A stretch of 64,000 bases of DNA from Symbiodinium sp. CCMP2592 (lineage: Eukaryota > Sar > Dinophyceae > Suessiales > Symbiodiniaceae). The notes under the pieces are model-generated. The model saw nothing but the letters and a program-made list of their open reading frames with translations, was not told the origin of the DNA and did not search any database. Below are positions 42,501 to 50,880 of this stretch, in pieces (position 1 is the first letter of the stretch; the number at the start of each line of letters is the position of its first letter). Made by a program: the position numbers and the translations under genes. The stretch spans positions 1 through 64,000 of the forward strand of contig CAJNDT010000483.1 in assembly GCA_905221615.1 (NCBI GenBank). The letters are read 5' to 3'.

Positions 42501-43320
42501 TGAAACAAAATTCATCATTGTTTTGAATGTTAATACAAGCCTTCTTTAAAGAAATCCATCTAGGTAATTCAATAAATTTACCCGCTCTTGTCGGGTCATA
42601 TTTATCATAATGAAATGTTATTTTGTTTATTTTATGAAGCTTCAAATCAGACCTATAAAAATTCTTGTTTTCTACGCTTATTTCTATATCTGATGCCATA
42701 TTATTTATTGCATTGTTTAAGTCTTCTTCGTTTAATATATTATATCGTCGTGAACGAATACTAGCAACAAAATCCTTATCTTCATCTTCTAAATGCTTAA
42801 ACTGAACGGATACATCAACTAATAGTTTCATACTTTTGTTTTTATTTAAATATTCTCTTAACCTAGGTTTTTGATAATATATGTGAGTTAATCCTGCATA
42901 GCCTAATTTTTGAATGTTTGTTATGGCATATGTGTTAGCATAAGCTTTTAAAGCTGTAAATACGTTAGTTCTTGTGCCGAATGTTGATATAGAATATCGT
43001 TTTAAAGCTTTTCTTACTGCTATCCCCTTAGATGCTTTATCAAGTATATTAAAACGTTTGTAACCTTGTGTTTTTTCTACTTGTTCTAGTTTATTTATAA
43101 GTGTTCCTGAAAAAGGTTTTGATGGATTATATGGGTATTCTTTATCATCTATAATAACTTTTTTTAATTGTTTACCGTCTTTATTTGTTTTAATTTTACC
43201 TACATCACTATTTAAAACATATTTCATTACAGATTTTTGTCTATTAATATCCATATTATTATAATGTACATTTTCTTTTAAGTAGTTTTTTATCTCAGTG
43301 GTGGGTCTGGGGCTCTCCAT
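39514..43320 (-). CDS. polB: Protein-primed-type family B DNA polymerase
   Basis: A 1268-residue replicative polymerase. N-terminal region carries zinc motifs (C276..C294 and a C2H2-like finger at about 393-415). Exonuclease motifs are I (GDFEC, 449-453), II (HNLKNYDAHLI, 588-598) and III (YLKTDV, 747-752). Between I and II a Cys/His block (CxxC at 538-541, then VRDHCHFTGKYRGCAHNKC at 554-572) is typical of Polinton polymerases. Polymerase motifs are A (DANNLYG, 848-854), B (LMNNAVYGKTMEN, about 1013-1025) and C (YTDTDS, 1110-1115), plus KVLGKFKDE at 1154-1162. All catalytic residues are present. The start ATG lies inside a GC-rich 60-bp repeat, so the first codons are repeat-derived. An alternative start is Met23. 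No TCTA box. Confidence 0.95.
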   Translation of the reverse strand: MESPRPTTEIKNYLKENVHYNNMDINRQKSVMKYVLNSDVGKIKTNKDGKQLKKVIIDDKEYPYNPSKPFSGTLINKLEQVEKTQGYKRFNILDKASKGIAVRKALKRYSISTFGTRTNVFTALKAYANTYAITNIQKLGYAGLTHIYYQKPRLREYLNKNKSMKLLVDVSVQFKHLEDEDKDFVASIRSRRYNILNEEDLNNAINNMASDIEISVENKNFYRSDLKLHKINKITFHYDKYDPTRAGKFIELPRWISLKKACINIQNNDEFCFKYCVLCKFFEVYKKDHPCRICKYKPFENDSIIKWEGVNFPASNEDIDYFEQINKQKISINVYIVDNQKIRVDRVTKITEPICHVNLLRLDDDEGSHYVFIKDYSRLLGGQTNKKTNKQFYCHYCQKGFTKENLLHTHLTKGCMANEVQKTEMPESNEKMFFKNHYKKLRCPYVIYGDFECLTTLSNEGLKGAYQNHKPSGFMLNVVNSITDEVKPYLYRGEDCMNVFCNKMNEIRVDIMEKMNNPLPMEKLTDEEEKQFRECKKCHICGGSFNDTKDKQKVRDHCHFTGKYRGCAHNKCNLDFSFRYFKIPVFFHNLKNYDAHLIISNLDKLNSEKDDINVIAQNSEKFVTFSIKQIEFKDSFSFLSSSLDKLVKLTKYENNEKRPDWTKHFKYSKMSEYVKDDYDLDLLTDKGIYPYDYMNDFNKFNETELPSKKEFFSQLVEEDITDEDYTRATHIWKHFNIKNLGEYHDLYLKTDVLLLTDVFENFRTQCLKDYDLDPAHYFTLPNFAWDAMLLKTSITLDLIYNEDMYKMVERGLRGGMCQVSNRKAEANNKYMNELYDENKPSSYINYLDANNLYGLAMCQKLPYKDLEFIDYKMELNDIMEYEDLGVGYIMDVDLEYPDNIHDYHSDYPLAPEIMNVSADMLSATQKKIYKSYNYNKEPKDEKTKKLILNVNDKQNYVLNIKILKYYLQQGMKLKKVNKTIRFKQKAWLKPWIDFNTDKRKQATSDFEKDMYKLMNNAVYGKTMENVREHINFELVDTPERFQKVVNDPCYKYRHIINENLVGVEKIKNTVKLNKPIYVGVSILDLSKLHMYKFYYDVLKEKYKDNIRLIYTDTDSFVTHIKTDDIYEDFKDISKHMDFSGYDKEHKCYDPINKKVLGKFKDEVDGKIITHFIGLKPKSYSFKVYKQDKEEKKSKGIVKHKVKKELNFVKYLETLNNNECDTVTFNSIRSKQHQIYSIKQTKQALSSYDNKRYYLDSVRSLPYGHYSIK

Positions 43321-43370
43321 ACCCTTTAAGGTGGCTACCCTTTAAGCCTAGGGGGTGCCGGCTGGGCTGG
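43311..43370. repeat. 60-bp GC-rich direct repeat, copy 1
   Basis: GGCTCTCCATACCCTTTAAG... to ...GGCTGGGCTGG is identical to 44354-44413. Contains two ACCCTTTAAG words. Supplies the polymerase start codon on the minus strand. Confidence 0.9.
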
Positions 43371-43412
43371 CGGTTAACATTCATATTATAATATAATATG
43401 ATAGTTATTGTC

Positions 43413-44300
43413 TTATGTTAAAAAGTCATCTACTCTATTCATAAAATCTTTTTCCATTTCCTTTCGTAATTGTTTTTGTTTGTTTAATTTTTTCATGTAT
43501 TGTTCTTTAGGTATATAAGGATATTTAGCATCTATAAAACGTTCAAATGTGTAATCATCGTCAAAATCATTTTCTCCTATTCGCATATTAATAAATTTAA
43601 AAGCTTCATTTGAATACAATTTAAATTTTAGTTTACTAAATTTTTCATTATTGTCTATGTATGATAAAATCTCTTTAATTGCACTTTCAACTTTATCTAT
43701 TTGACTTTTTATATAATTAATAAATTTACTCCTTGTATCATTATTTTTATCTACATTTTCATAATAATCATTTATAAATTTATTTCGTTGTTTGCTGTAA
43801 AATTCTTTTACTTTTTTATCAACATTAAATGAATTATAATATAATAATTTAACCTCATTATAGAAATCAATATTATAAAATTTGCATTCTGGTATTACAC
43901 TTTTGGTATAATGTAATGTCTCATCAAATGTAGGAAATGGATTTAGTTTAATATAATAATATATTTGATTATCTATTTTATGTTCTGTGTAATTGTTTAA
44001 ACTATATTGTTGTTTATCTTCAACTGCTTTAACCACATTTTCAAAATCTTCCATACTGTAATCATAAACATTTTCTTTAAACTCTTTTAAAGTTTTACAT
44101 ACTTCACATTCTTTATAATTATATTTACAAATATCTTTAACAATATTACTAGGTATATTTAATTTATATAAGCTCAAGTTCTGTTGATTAAACTTACAGT
44201 TTTTACATATACTAACTTTATGATTAATAATTGTTTTCATTTCAATAACATTTAAGAATTTATTAATAATTTCTTCTTGTTCTAATGTTGATAAAAACAT
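43413..44300 (-). CDS. Viral protein of unknown function with zinc-binding cysteines
   Basis: A 295-residue protein. Cysteines at 32, 35, 58, 65 and 68 (CKNC..CKYNYKECEVC) suggest a zinc-binding N-terminal domain. The remainder is helical, rich in N, K, Y and F, with a charged C-terminus (KQKQLRKEMEKDF). It lies just upstream of the polymerase in the same direction, each gene preceded by a copy of the same 60-bp repeat, so the two may be co-regulated. It could be a terminal protein or replication accessory factor, but no motif proves this. No TCTA box. Confidence 0.7.
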   Translation of the reverse strand: MFLSTLEQEEIINKFLNVIEMKTIINHKVSICKNCKFNQQNLSLYKLNIPSNIVKDICKYNYKECEVCKTLKEFKENVYDYSMEDFENVVKAVEDKQQYSLNNYTEHKIDNQIYYYIKLNPFPTFDETLHYTKSVIPECKFYNIDFYNEVKLLYYNSFNVDKKVKEFYSKQRNKFINDYYENVDKNNDTRSKFINYIKSQIDKVESAIKEILSYIDNNEKFSKLKFKLYSNEAFKFINMRIGENDFDDDYTFERFIDAKYPYIPKEQYMKKLNKQKQLRKEMEKDFMNRVDDFLT

Positions 44301-44353
44301 TATATTAATATAATGTTAAAATATCTTTAAGTATATTTTTTATTCTGGGCTAG

Positions 44354-44413
44354 GGCTCTCCATACCCTTTAAGGTGGCTACCCTTTAAGCCTAGGGGGTG
44401 CCGGCTGGGCTGG
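44354..44413. repeat. 60-bp GC-rich direct repeat, copy 2
   Basis: Identical to 43311-43370 and placed 54 bases upstream of the 295-aa gene start. Both copies precede minus-strand genes that lack a TCTA box, so it may act as a promoter or be a short mobile repeat. Confidence 0.9.
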
Positions 44414-44459
44414 AGGGCATCGCCTTAAAATTAAGTTGAATATTATATTAGTGTAAAAG

Positions 44460-44990
44460 CTACTTAACTGATATGTTCAAGATTCTATCGATGATATGTT
44501 CAGGAGCCTATCGGTGATATTTCAAGAAGGTTCTAAAATATCGGTGATATTTCGGGAGAATATCGAGGATATTTCGGGAAGGTCTTAAAATATCGTGGAT
44601 ATTTCGGGAGAATATCGGGGATATTTCGGGAAGGTCTTAAAATATCGTGGATATTTCGGGAGAATATCGTGGATATTTCGGGAGAATATCGTGGATATTT
44701 CGGGAGAATATCGGTGATATTTCGGGAGAATATCGGTGATATTTCGGGAGAGATATCGGTGATATTTCGGGAGAATATCGGTGATATTTCGGGAGAATAT
44801 CGGTGATATTTCGGGAGAATATCGGTGATATTTCGGGAGAATATCGGTGATATTTCGGGAGAATATCGGTGATATTTCGGGAGAATATCGGTGATTTAAG
44901 AAGTTTTTAAATATCGGTGATATTTCGGGAGAATATCGGTGACACTTTAAGAAGTTTTTTAAATATCGGTGATATGTTCGGTAGCCTGTT
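44460..44990. repeat. 22-bp palindromic iteron-like array, about 20 units
   Basis: The unit is AATATCGGTGATATTTCGGGAG, repeated about 20 times with some variants (TGG or GGG in place of GGT, some longer spacers with AAGGTCTTAA or AAGAAGTTTTTTAA). Each unit contains the perfect inverted repeat AATATC-GGT-GATATT. It lies between divergent genes next to the polymerase. Arrays of this type act as protein-binding iterons at origins, partition sites or enhancers, but the role here is unproved. Confidence 0.9.
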
Positions 44991-45040
44991 TAAGATAAGT
45001 AAACGCAAAAACATTTAAAGAAATAGCCCCATAATATTAT

Positions 45041-45529
45041 ATGGAAAATTCTGACATTAAACCATCTAATCAAATTTGTTCTAAATGCAAAAAGGAAAAA
45101 GGAGAAGAACATTTTAAACCAGAGCGAAAGTTATGTAATGAATGTTTAGAAGAGAAAGCCATATATAGAGAGAAGAACAGGGAACAATTGAGACAGAAAG
45201 CAAAAGAATATTACCATAATAACCGTGATAAAGAAATAGCAAGGACAATAAAATATAAACAAGAGAATCGTGAACAAATTGTTCTACAGAGTAAACAATA
45301 CAGAGAATGCAACAAGGAAGAAATCAATGAAAGGAACAAAAAATACTATCAAAATAATAAAGACAATATTTTGAGCAAGCAGAAGGAAAAGGTTTATTGT
45401 TCTAATTGTAACTGCCAAGTTACTAAATATTGTTTGTCAAGACATATACAAACTAAAAAGCATCAAAAACATCTTAAAGAAACAGAACCTAAGGGTCTAG
45501 CAAACTTGTATACAATTATGCATTCATAA
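45041..45529 (+). CDS. Viral protein with two zinc fingers
   Basis: A 162-residue protein. The N-terminal zinc ribbon has C13-x2-C16 and C32-x2-C35 (CSKCKKEKGEEHFKPERKLC). A central basic helix has repeated YY/N-x-N-K/R units (YYHNNRDKEI, KYYQNNKDNI). A C-terminal C2H2 finger is C120-x2-C123-x11-H135-x5-H141. This layout is common in small proteins of large DNA viruses and their relatives, probably binding DNA. The last codons and stop lie inside the right terminal repeat (which begins at 45520). It is the only gene reading out toward that end. Confidence 0.75.
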   Translation: MENSDIKPSNQICSKCKKEKGEEHFKPERKLCNECLEEKAIYREKNREQLRQKAKEYYHNNRDKEIARTIKYKQENREQIVLQSKQYRECNKEEINERNKKYYQNNKDNILSKQKEKVYCSNCNCQVTKYCLSRHIQTKKHQKHLKETEPKGLANLYTIMHS

Positions 45530-46122
45530 TAATATTGATATAAAATATTATTATAAATGTAGACATAATATTATATAGAATATTATACATAAACCATGAC
45601 AGAAGCTGAATACAAATGAGAGGCGAAAAAACCTGAATAAGGTGACGATATTTTTTGATAATTTTTTGATAAATTTTGAAAAAAATTAGAATGAAACAGA
45701 GGAGTAAATACAAAAACGAAGTAGGAGATTAAATTTAAAGTAATGAAACAGATGCCGAAACAATATATTTGAAAAAACTACTACAAGGACAAAAACCCTA
45801 GAAAATTATAACGTTAGAGATGCCTAAAACTGATTTTAAATTTTGTTAAAATGAATGAGATGACTGGGGCTGGGATTTTTTGAGAAATTGTTAAAAATTT
45901 GTGAAAATTTGTGTTTAAATGTTAGAGGAGCGTTAATGTGAAAATGCATAAGGTAATTCTGTATAAAATATGTTAAAAATTTTGCCAGAATTAATACAAA
46001 AAATTGATTAAGATGACAACAAAACGAAATATTATTAAAGTGAGCTATGTTGATAAAACGACATAGGGGCCTATGTAGGGTCGGGGGGCAGAACCCTACA
46101 ACCAACCTTTTCCTTATTTTTT
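45520..46122 (-). repeat. Right terminal inverted repeat, 603 bp
   Basis: Reverse complement of 25096-25698 with three mismatches. The outer end is CCTTATTTTTT. It includes the last ten bases of the two-finger protein gene. Confidence 0.95.
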
Positions 46123-46127
46123 TGGGG
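46123..46127. repeat. Right target-site duplication TGGGG
   Basis: Copy of 25091-25095. The flanking run of T and G leaves a one-base uncertainty in the exact boundary. Confidence 0.75.
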
Positions 46128-49100
46128 GAGGGCTGAAGCTACTGTGAGGACCGATCTTTACCAGGCCCTAGGCCCTAGGCCAAACGTCGCAGAGAATCAA
46201 CTTGTAAGGCTCTCCCTGGAACCTAGAGTTCAGAGCCAACAGACATGAGCGAGAGGCGGTCCAAGGGCCCAGCCCCAGGAGACGGTCCCAAAGGTGCAGC
46301 AGCTGCTCTGCGGGGAGGCCTGAGAAGCCAACTGAACTCGTGGCGTTGCTGCAAAGCTTCGACGCTGAGTGCCTGGCACCCCGCAAAGCCTGTGACTATC
46401 CAGTGGAAAGCAAAACCTCGGACGGGCACTTGTGCAACTTCGGACTCCCGGGCTCCCGGGTTCGGGCAGGTCTGCGAAGATGCTACCAGGTGGCGCAAGG
46501 GCGCCGAGTCCACAGCCAACCTGTCCACTTTTTGTTGGACATGAGGGGACAGGAAGATGCGACGGACCCAAACGATGCCCTTTGCCCTTTGCAGGAGGCT
46601 GACCACTAGCTGCAGGTTGGTTTTCCAGCAACATAGACCCGAAACTCAGGTCAACACACGAAACAGCCACCAATGGACCAACCGCCCAAAACCCCCGACT
46701 CTGGACAAACGGTTCCAGGGGCCCGGGCTGCTTCACGTGCTGCGCCGCGCGTGGGGCGGTGGCTTCAGCAAGTGACTCGAAAAGGGCACAGAGATGCAAG
46801 AGCCTCGAATAGAGCTCATGCTGGGTAGACCCACTTTCCAGAGATCACGAATCGCAGCTGCCGTGTTTTTCTGCACACGGAGAAGAACGATCTCAAGCAG
46901 AGCAGAAGAGCAGCTAAGAAGCAAGACAACACCAAATGTGCTCTGATCCCTCGACATAAAGATACGCAACCTCTTCCAAATCTCAGCCGCGAGCTCCGGG
47001 CTGCTATTAATTATTCCAAGCCGGGGAACGTCTCTGGCCGATTCGAGATGGTGTGCCTTACGAAGGCAGCTCCGGTGAGTGCACGTGCCCGAAACCTCGA
47101 AAGTCGACTGCGCTCTCAGCCCGCGGCAAGTGGCAAAGGATTCGACAGTAAAAGGCCCGGAACAAGGGGTAGGCCTCATGGTTCGGCTGGGTTTTTGGAC
47201 CGATGGGACTTTGGATACCGATCTTCGAGCCTCATCAAACCTTGGGGTTTCCAGCACACGGGCCCATGACAACATCTGCGAAACGTTCCGCTTTCCTGCC
47301 GTAGACTGTCAGAATGCGAAACACATGTGCGGTTCCTCTTACAGGTCAAGCTCTTTCCACGTCCTCCCAGAACTTAGGATTCCGGGCCGTCTCCAAGCGG
47401 TCTGACAAGAAGGCAAACGGGCACGCGTAGTTGGAGAAACCCTTGAAGGGCACTACCTCGAGAGATGGTAGATTGGATCTCGAAGGCACTGCATTCCTTC
47501 CTGTAGTGGCAACTCAACAACAACATGAAGTCTTGCTAGACGGGCATTCGGCTGCATCCTATCTGCTCTACCTCCCGACAGACGAAGCACCGCAACATCG
47601 ACCTGCGGTGATAAGTCAGCATGCATTCACAAGGATGCTGAGCATGTTTAGTCAGGAACGGAAAAGCCTTGGAGACACGGCGACAACAGTGCCGACTCGT
47701 GGGAGGTTGGAAGCTGGCAGGGCACAAGCCTTGGGACCCACCCCCAAACGAGCGTTGAAACCCTGCAAGACACGCAGCTATCATTGTCAATGCAAGACCT
47801 CGACATATCTCAACCAGCTCTTTACCTTCTCTCGGGGCTGGGACAAGACCAAAACCAAAGAAAGCAGCCACTCGGTGCGATCCGCGGGGCGCCACAGGGA
47901 GGGACCGTCAACGCGCCTGGCCGGAACAGCTTCAATTGCCATGCGAGACGGTCCCTGCGCCAACCCTGCGCCCCAGTAAGTCCTCTTAAATCAAACCCGA
48001 AAGCCTCAAACCCGAAACCCTCCAAGGCCTCCAACCCTAAGCCTAATGCCCTCAACACCTTTAATCTTAGAAGTGAACCAAGGAGGTCTCAGCCTCAACC
48101 ACTCCCCAGCCCTGGTCCCAGCGCCTTCTGAAACTTCCTTGGATACCTCAGCTCCAGGGGCGGCGGGCACAAGGGGAAGAGGACTTTGGGCTCAAGATCC
48201 TTTGTGGCATTCTGCTGCCTTACAAGTAGCTTCAGGCTTGGGGGTTTCACAAGACCCGACCCCCTCCCTGAAACTCGGGCCTTAAGTGCCATGGGATCCA
48301 AGGCCTTGGGCTCAAAACCTGCAGGCCTCTAGGCCCTAGGCCGCAACTCCAGCAGAACAGACACGGAAGCCTGCACATCTCAAGATGTCTAGGTTCGTGG
48401 CAGTCGCATCCGCGGAGTCTGGGGCAGGGATGACCTCGGGCGATACCGGGAGCCGGGAATGTATGGCGCATTCATGTGCATTTTGCATTTCTGGAGCCTA
48501 TTGCGGTGGGGGTGTCAGGATAGTCGGCACATTGTTGTGGCAAGCTGGGTCTCCGAAAATGCCATATTTCGGAGGCTTCCTGCTTCTCACACTGTCAAAG
48601 CCGCAGAAGCCAGCAGAAGGAATACAGAGTGCAAGCGGATTTCCGGCCAGCATGTGGATCTCACCGCTTGAGTTCCACGCGATTGGTAGTTGCGGTGGCC
48701 TTATATTCTTAGCAGACTTGCTGTCGAGTTTACTTGCCAGTGCCCATGCAGAAGCTTTCGATTGACAACGGAATGTTTAGGGATCGAGTCGGTGTGGCCG
48801 CCACAGCCTCTGGGCCAGGCAGCTCATTGAATAGAGCACAAGCAGAAGAGCCCCATAGGCAGCTGGCAAGAGCCCCCATGGCCTCCGATGAGTCTCGAAG
48901 GTACTCAGTCGAGAATGCTCTCGGCGCAAGGAGCCCACGTAGGTAAGCCGACACACGCGCACTGTCACGACAGTCAGATTGTCCATGACTCTGTGGTCGC
49001 AGCTTGCAAGAAGCTGTCACGCACTCTGGTCACATGCACGCATAGGGCGAGTCTGTCAATGCACGAAAGCAGCTGGGCTCATCGCCCGCTTTCGCACATG

Positions 49101-49580
49101 GATGAGATCTGTGGGTCTCTACCTCACATGCATCGGCGAGTAGTCCAGAAGCGGGACATTCCGGAATGCAAGGTCTCGGACGACTCCTGCGACACCTGTC
49201 CTATCTGAAGAGTCGCAAGCTGCCCCTCTTCCTTGATGCTGTAAGAACGCCAAATGTCTGAGCTGAGCACTCGCAAGATGGAACTGGCAAGCACGAATCT
49301 GCAACTGCCCTAAACACTCAACTTGGCCCTAAACCCGAGCAAAGAAACCATGACAGCAGCAAGCAGGGGAGCGAGCTCTGCAAAGCCAAGCCGCTGAGCG
49401 CCAGCACGAGCGCCTCGGCGATCTCATCGAAAGGGAAATAGGAGACGTCGTTGGCGCCTAGGCCCTAGGCCGAAAACACGTACATATATACATAATCCTA
49501 TCTACCTACCCAGGGACCGGCATGCTGCTTACCTACGTGCACAGATAACCAAACGAAAAAATATACAAAACATATGTGTA
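46128..49580. other. Host DNA, no confident gene
   Basis: GC-rich host sequence with overlapping open frames on both strands, none recognised. The minus-strand frame around 46250-46560 and the plus-strand frame at 47431-47979 have protein-like composition but no motif. Degenerate CCCTAAG/CCCGAAA telomere-like words cluster at 47990-48060, and CCTAGGCCCTAGGCC palindromic words recur near 46165, 48330 and 49460. Confidence 0.35.
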
Positions 49581-49828
49581 TATATATATATGCACACATC
49601 TCTGTAAAAATTGAGAATATATATACACACACATATGTACATACCCACCCACCCATCCACCCACCCACCCAGCTACCCATCCCTCTATCCCCATCCCTCC
49701 ATCCCTCCATGCATCCATGCAACCATGCATCCATCCATGCATCCATGCATCCATGCATCCATGCATCCAAGCATCCATCCATCCATGCATGCATACCCAC
49801 GTCTACGTCCATCCATGCATCCATCCAT

Positions 49829-49860
<32 letters not shown>

Positions 49861-49935
49861 TCGTGCATACATACGTGCGCATTTTCATCCGTACATAAGA
49901 ACATACGTACGTACGTACATATATGTATATGTAGC
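49580..49935. repeat. ATCC/ATGC microsatellite
   Basis: (TATA)n and ACCC runs, then about 180 bp of CATCCATC and CATGCATC tetranucleotide repeats and a TACGTACG tail. Met-Asp-Gly-Trp open frames here are compositional. Confidence 0.95.
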
Positions 49936-50193
49936 AAACTATGTAAGTGGCCAGGCATGTGCTCCTTGTCCAGAGATTTCACCGACATACCAAAGTGCAA
50001 GGAGCTGTCGAACAAGGCATAGCAGAGCCTGCACTCCATTTGCAGTAAGCTCACGGAATGATCGAACGACATCGCAGCAAAAGCTCGCTAACGATTGTTG
50101 CGTGTGTCCGCGGTCAGCTCGCGAGTCATCTCTGTCGTCTTCTGATTTTTTCGCACCACCTTTAGTTCGCCGCTTACTTTGTATCGTCATCTC
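49936..50193. other. Host DNA downstream of the phosphatase-like gene
   Basis: A minus-strand frame (about 49985-50150) looks protein-like ([20 protein letters not shown]) and could be an exon of an unknown gene. Unproved. Confidence 0.25.
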
Positions 50194-50756
50194 CTAATCT
50201 TGCTTTATCTGCAGCGCTGTAAGCGCCCAGAGCACATGATCACAATGCGGGTGCCAGCATTTCAAGCTGCCGCGCGCATTAGACACTTCTTCGATTGCCG
50301 CTTCAGCCGTATAGCTGTAACCCACAATGAGCCAAGCGCAGAGCGCTGCTGTACTGCGACGCACACCGCCAAGGCAGTGGAAGAGAACACAGTTACCACC
50401 CTATTCCTCTCGCTCCGCCTGGATCCCTCCCTCCACCCTGTCCTCGAAGTTGCTGAAGCTTGTTTGGTCGTTATCTTGGGGCACGTCATTGATGGAATGT
50501 CTTGTCAAATGTACGATGCCATGCCGGACCAAGTATTCATTCAAGCTCGAATGTCCACCCTTCACGTTGTCCACCTCTTCCTGGGGGCACGAGGAAACGA
50601 CGACGGTTGGCAGGTAACCAAACCAGTTTCGGAAGACGCACAGGCTGCTGATAGCTTTCAAGCTTGCAAGGAAGCAAAGATTATCATCGTAAATATGTCT
50701 GCCGTGAACCCAGACGGCATCTTCGGGCCAATCTGCTATGTCGTGCAGGTCATACT
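50194..50756 (-). pseudogene. Dual-specificity-phosphatase-like gene with in-frame TAG
   Basis: The minus strand encodes a phosphatase domain. A CPQEEVDN..GGHSSLNEYLVRHGI block comes first, then SINDVPQDND, which supplies the general-acid region. The catalytic loop follows as VLFHCLGGVRRSTAALCAW, with Cys and Arg of the HC-x5-R signature, then YTAEAAIEEV. It would remove phosphate from Tyr or Ser/Thr. A TAG at 50401-50403 falls in frame shortly before the catalytic loop. Leaving out a 15-nt GA..AG segment that ends at this TAG would restore continuous frame, so this may be a broken gene, an unusual insert or a missed intron. The 5' end near 50756 is a likely splice acceptor; upstream exons were not found. 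Stop is the TAG at 50194-50196. Confidence 0.6.
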
Positions 50757-50769
50757 CTGTGCTATAGAC

Positions 50770-50880
50770 CCTACATACATGCGTGCATGCGCGTCTATAT
50801 ACCTGCATACATACTGCATGTGCAAATGCACACATGCACACCTGCATGCATGGATGCATGCATGCACGCGTCCATCCATC
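50770..50880. repeat. CATGCATA-type microsatellite
   Basis: Short run of ACATGCATGC, CATACATGC and CCATCCATC units. It explains the Cys/Met/His-rich frames on both strands. Confidence 0.8.

Larger units (their letters stand above)
25096..46122. mobile_element. Complete integrated Polinton-like virus, 21,027 bp
   Basis: The element is bounded by 603-bp inverted repeats and a 5-bp target duplication. It is AT-rich in GC-rich surroundings and densely packed with genes. It encodes DDE integrase, protein-primed-type DNA polymerase B, packaging ATPase, major and minor capsid proteins, S74 fibre-like protein and lipase-like protein. This set defines the Polinton/Polinton-like-virus group. Polymerase B plus retroviral-type integrase places it nearer true Polintons than the helicase-primase type elements. 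No adenovirus-type maturation protease was found. One gene is disrupted by an insertion, but the core genes are open, so the virus may be functional or recently integrated. Confidence 0.93.

Noticed and set aside
44460-44990. Short regular repeats resembling a CRISPR array
   Set aside because: Units are directly adjacent with no unique spacers, and the setting is a eukaryotic viral element without cas genes.
25096-46122. Virophage (mavirus-type) identity for the insert
   Set aside because: Integrase and polymerase B also occur in mavirus-type elements, but the capsid lengths, the S74 fibre and the absence of a recognisable protease fit Polinton-like viruses better. The TCTA boxes keep a virophage-like lifestyle possible.
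25096-46122. Assembly chimera joining a free virus to host DNA
   Set aside because: Both ends show complete inverted repeats and the same 5-bp host duplication, as expected for a real insertion.
47431-47979. A 182-codon plus-strand frame
   Set aside because: It opens with a non-ATG codon, has no recognised domain, and overlapping frames exist on the other strand.
49498-49898. Met-Asp-Gly-Trp and His-Pro-Ser open frames
   Set aside because: They are translations of an ATCC microsatellite in several frames.
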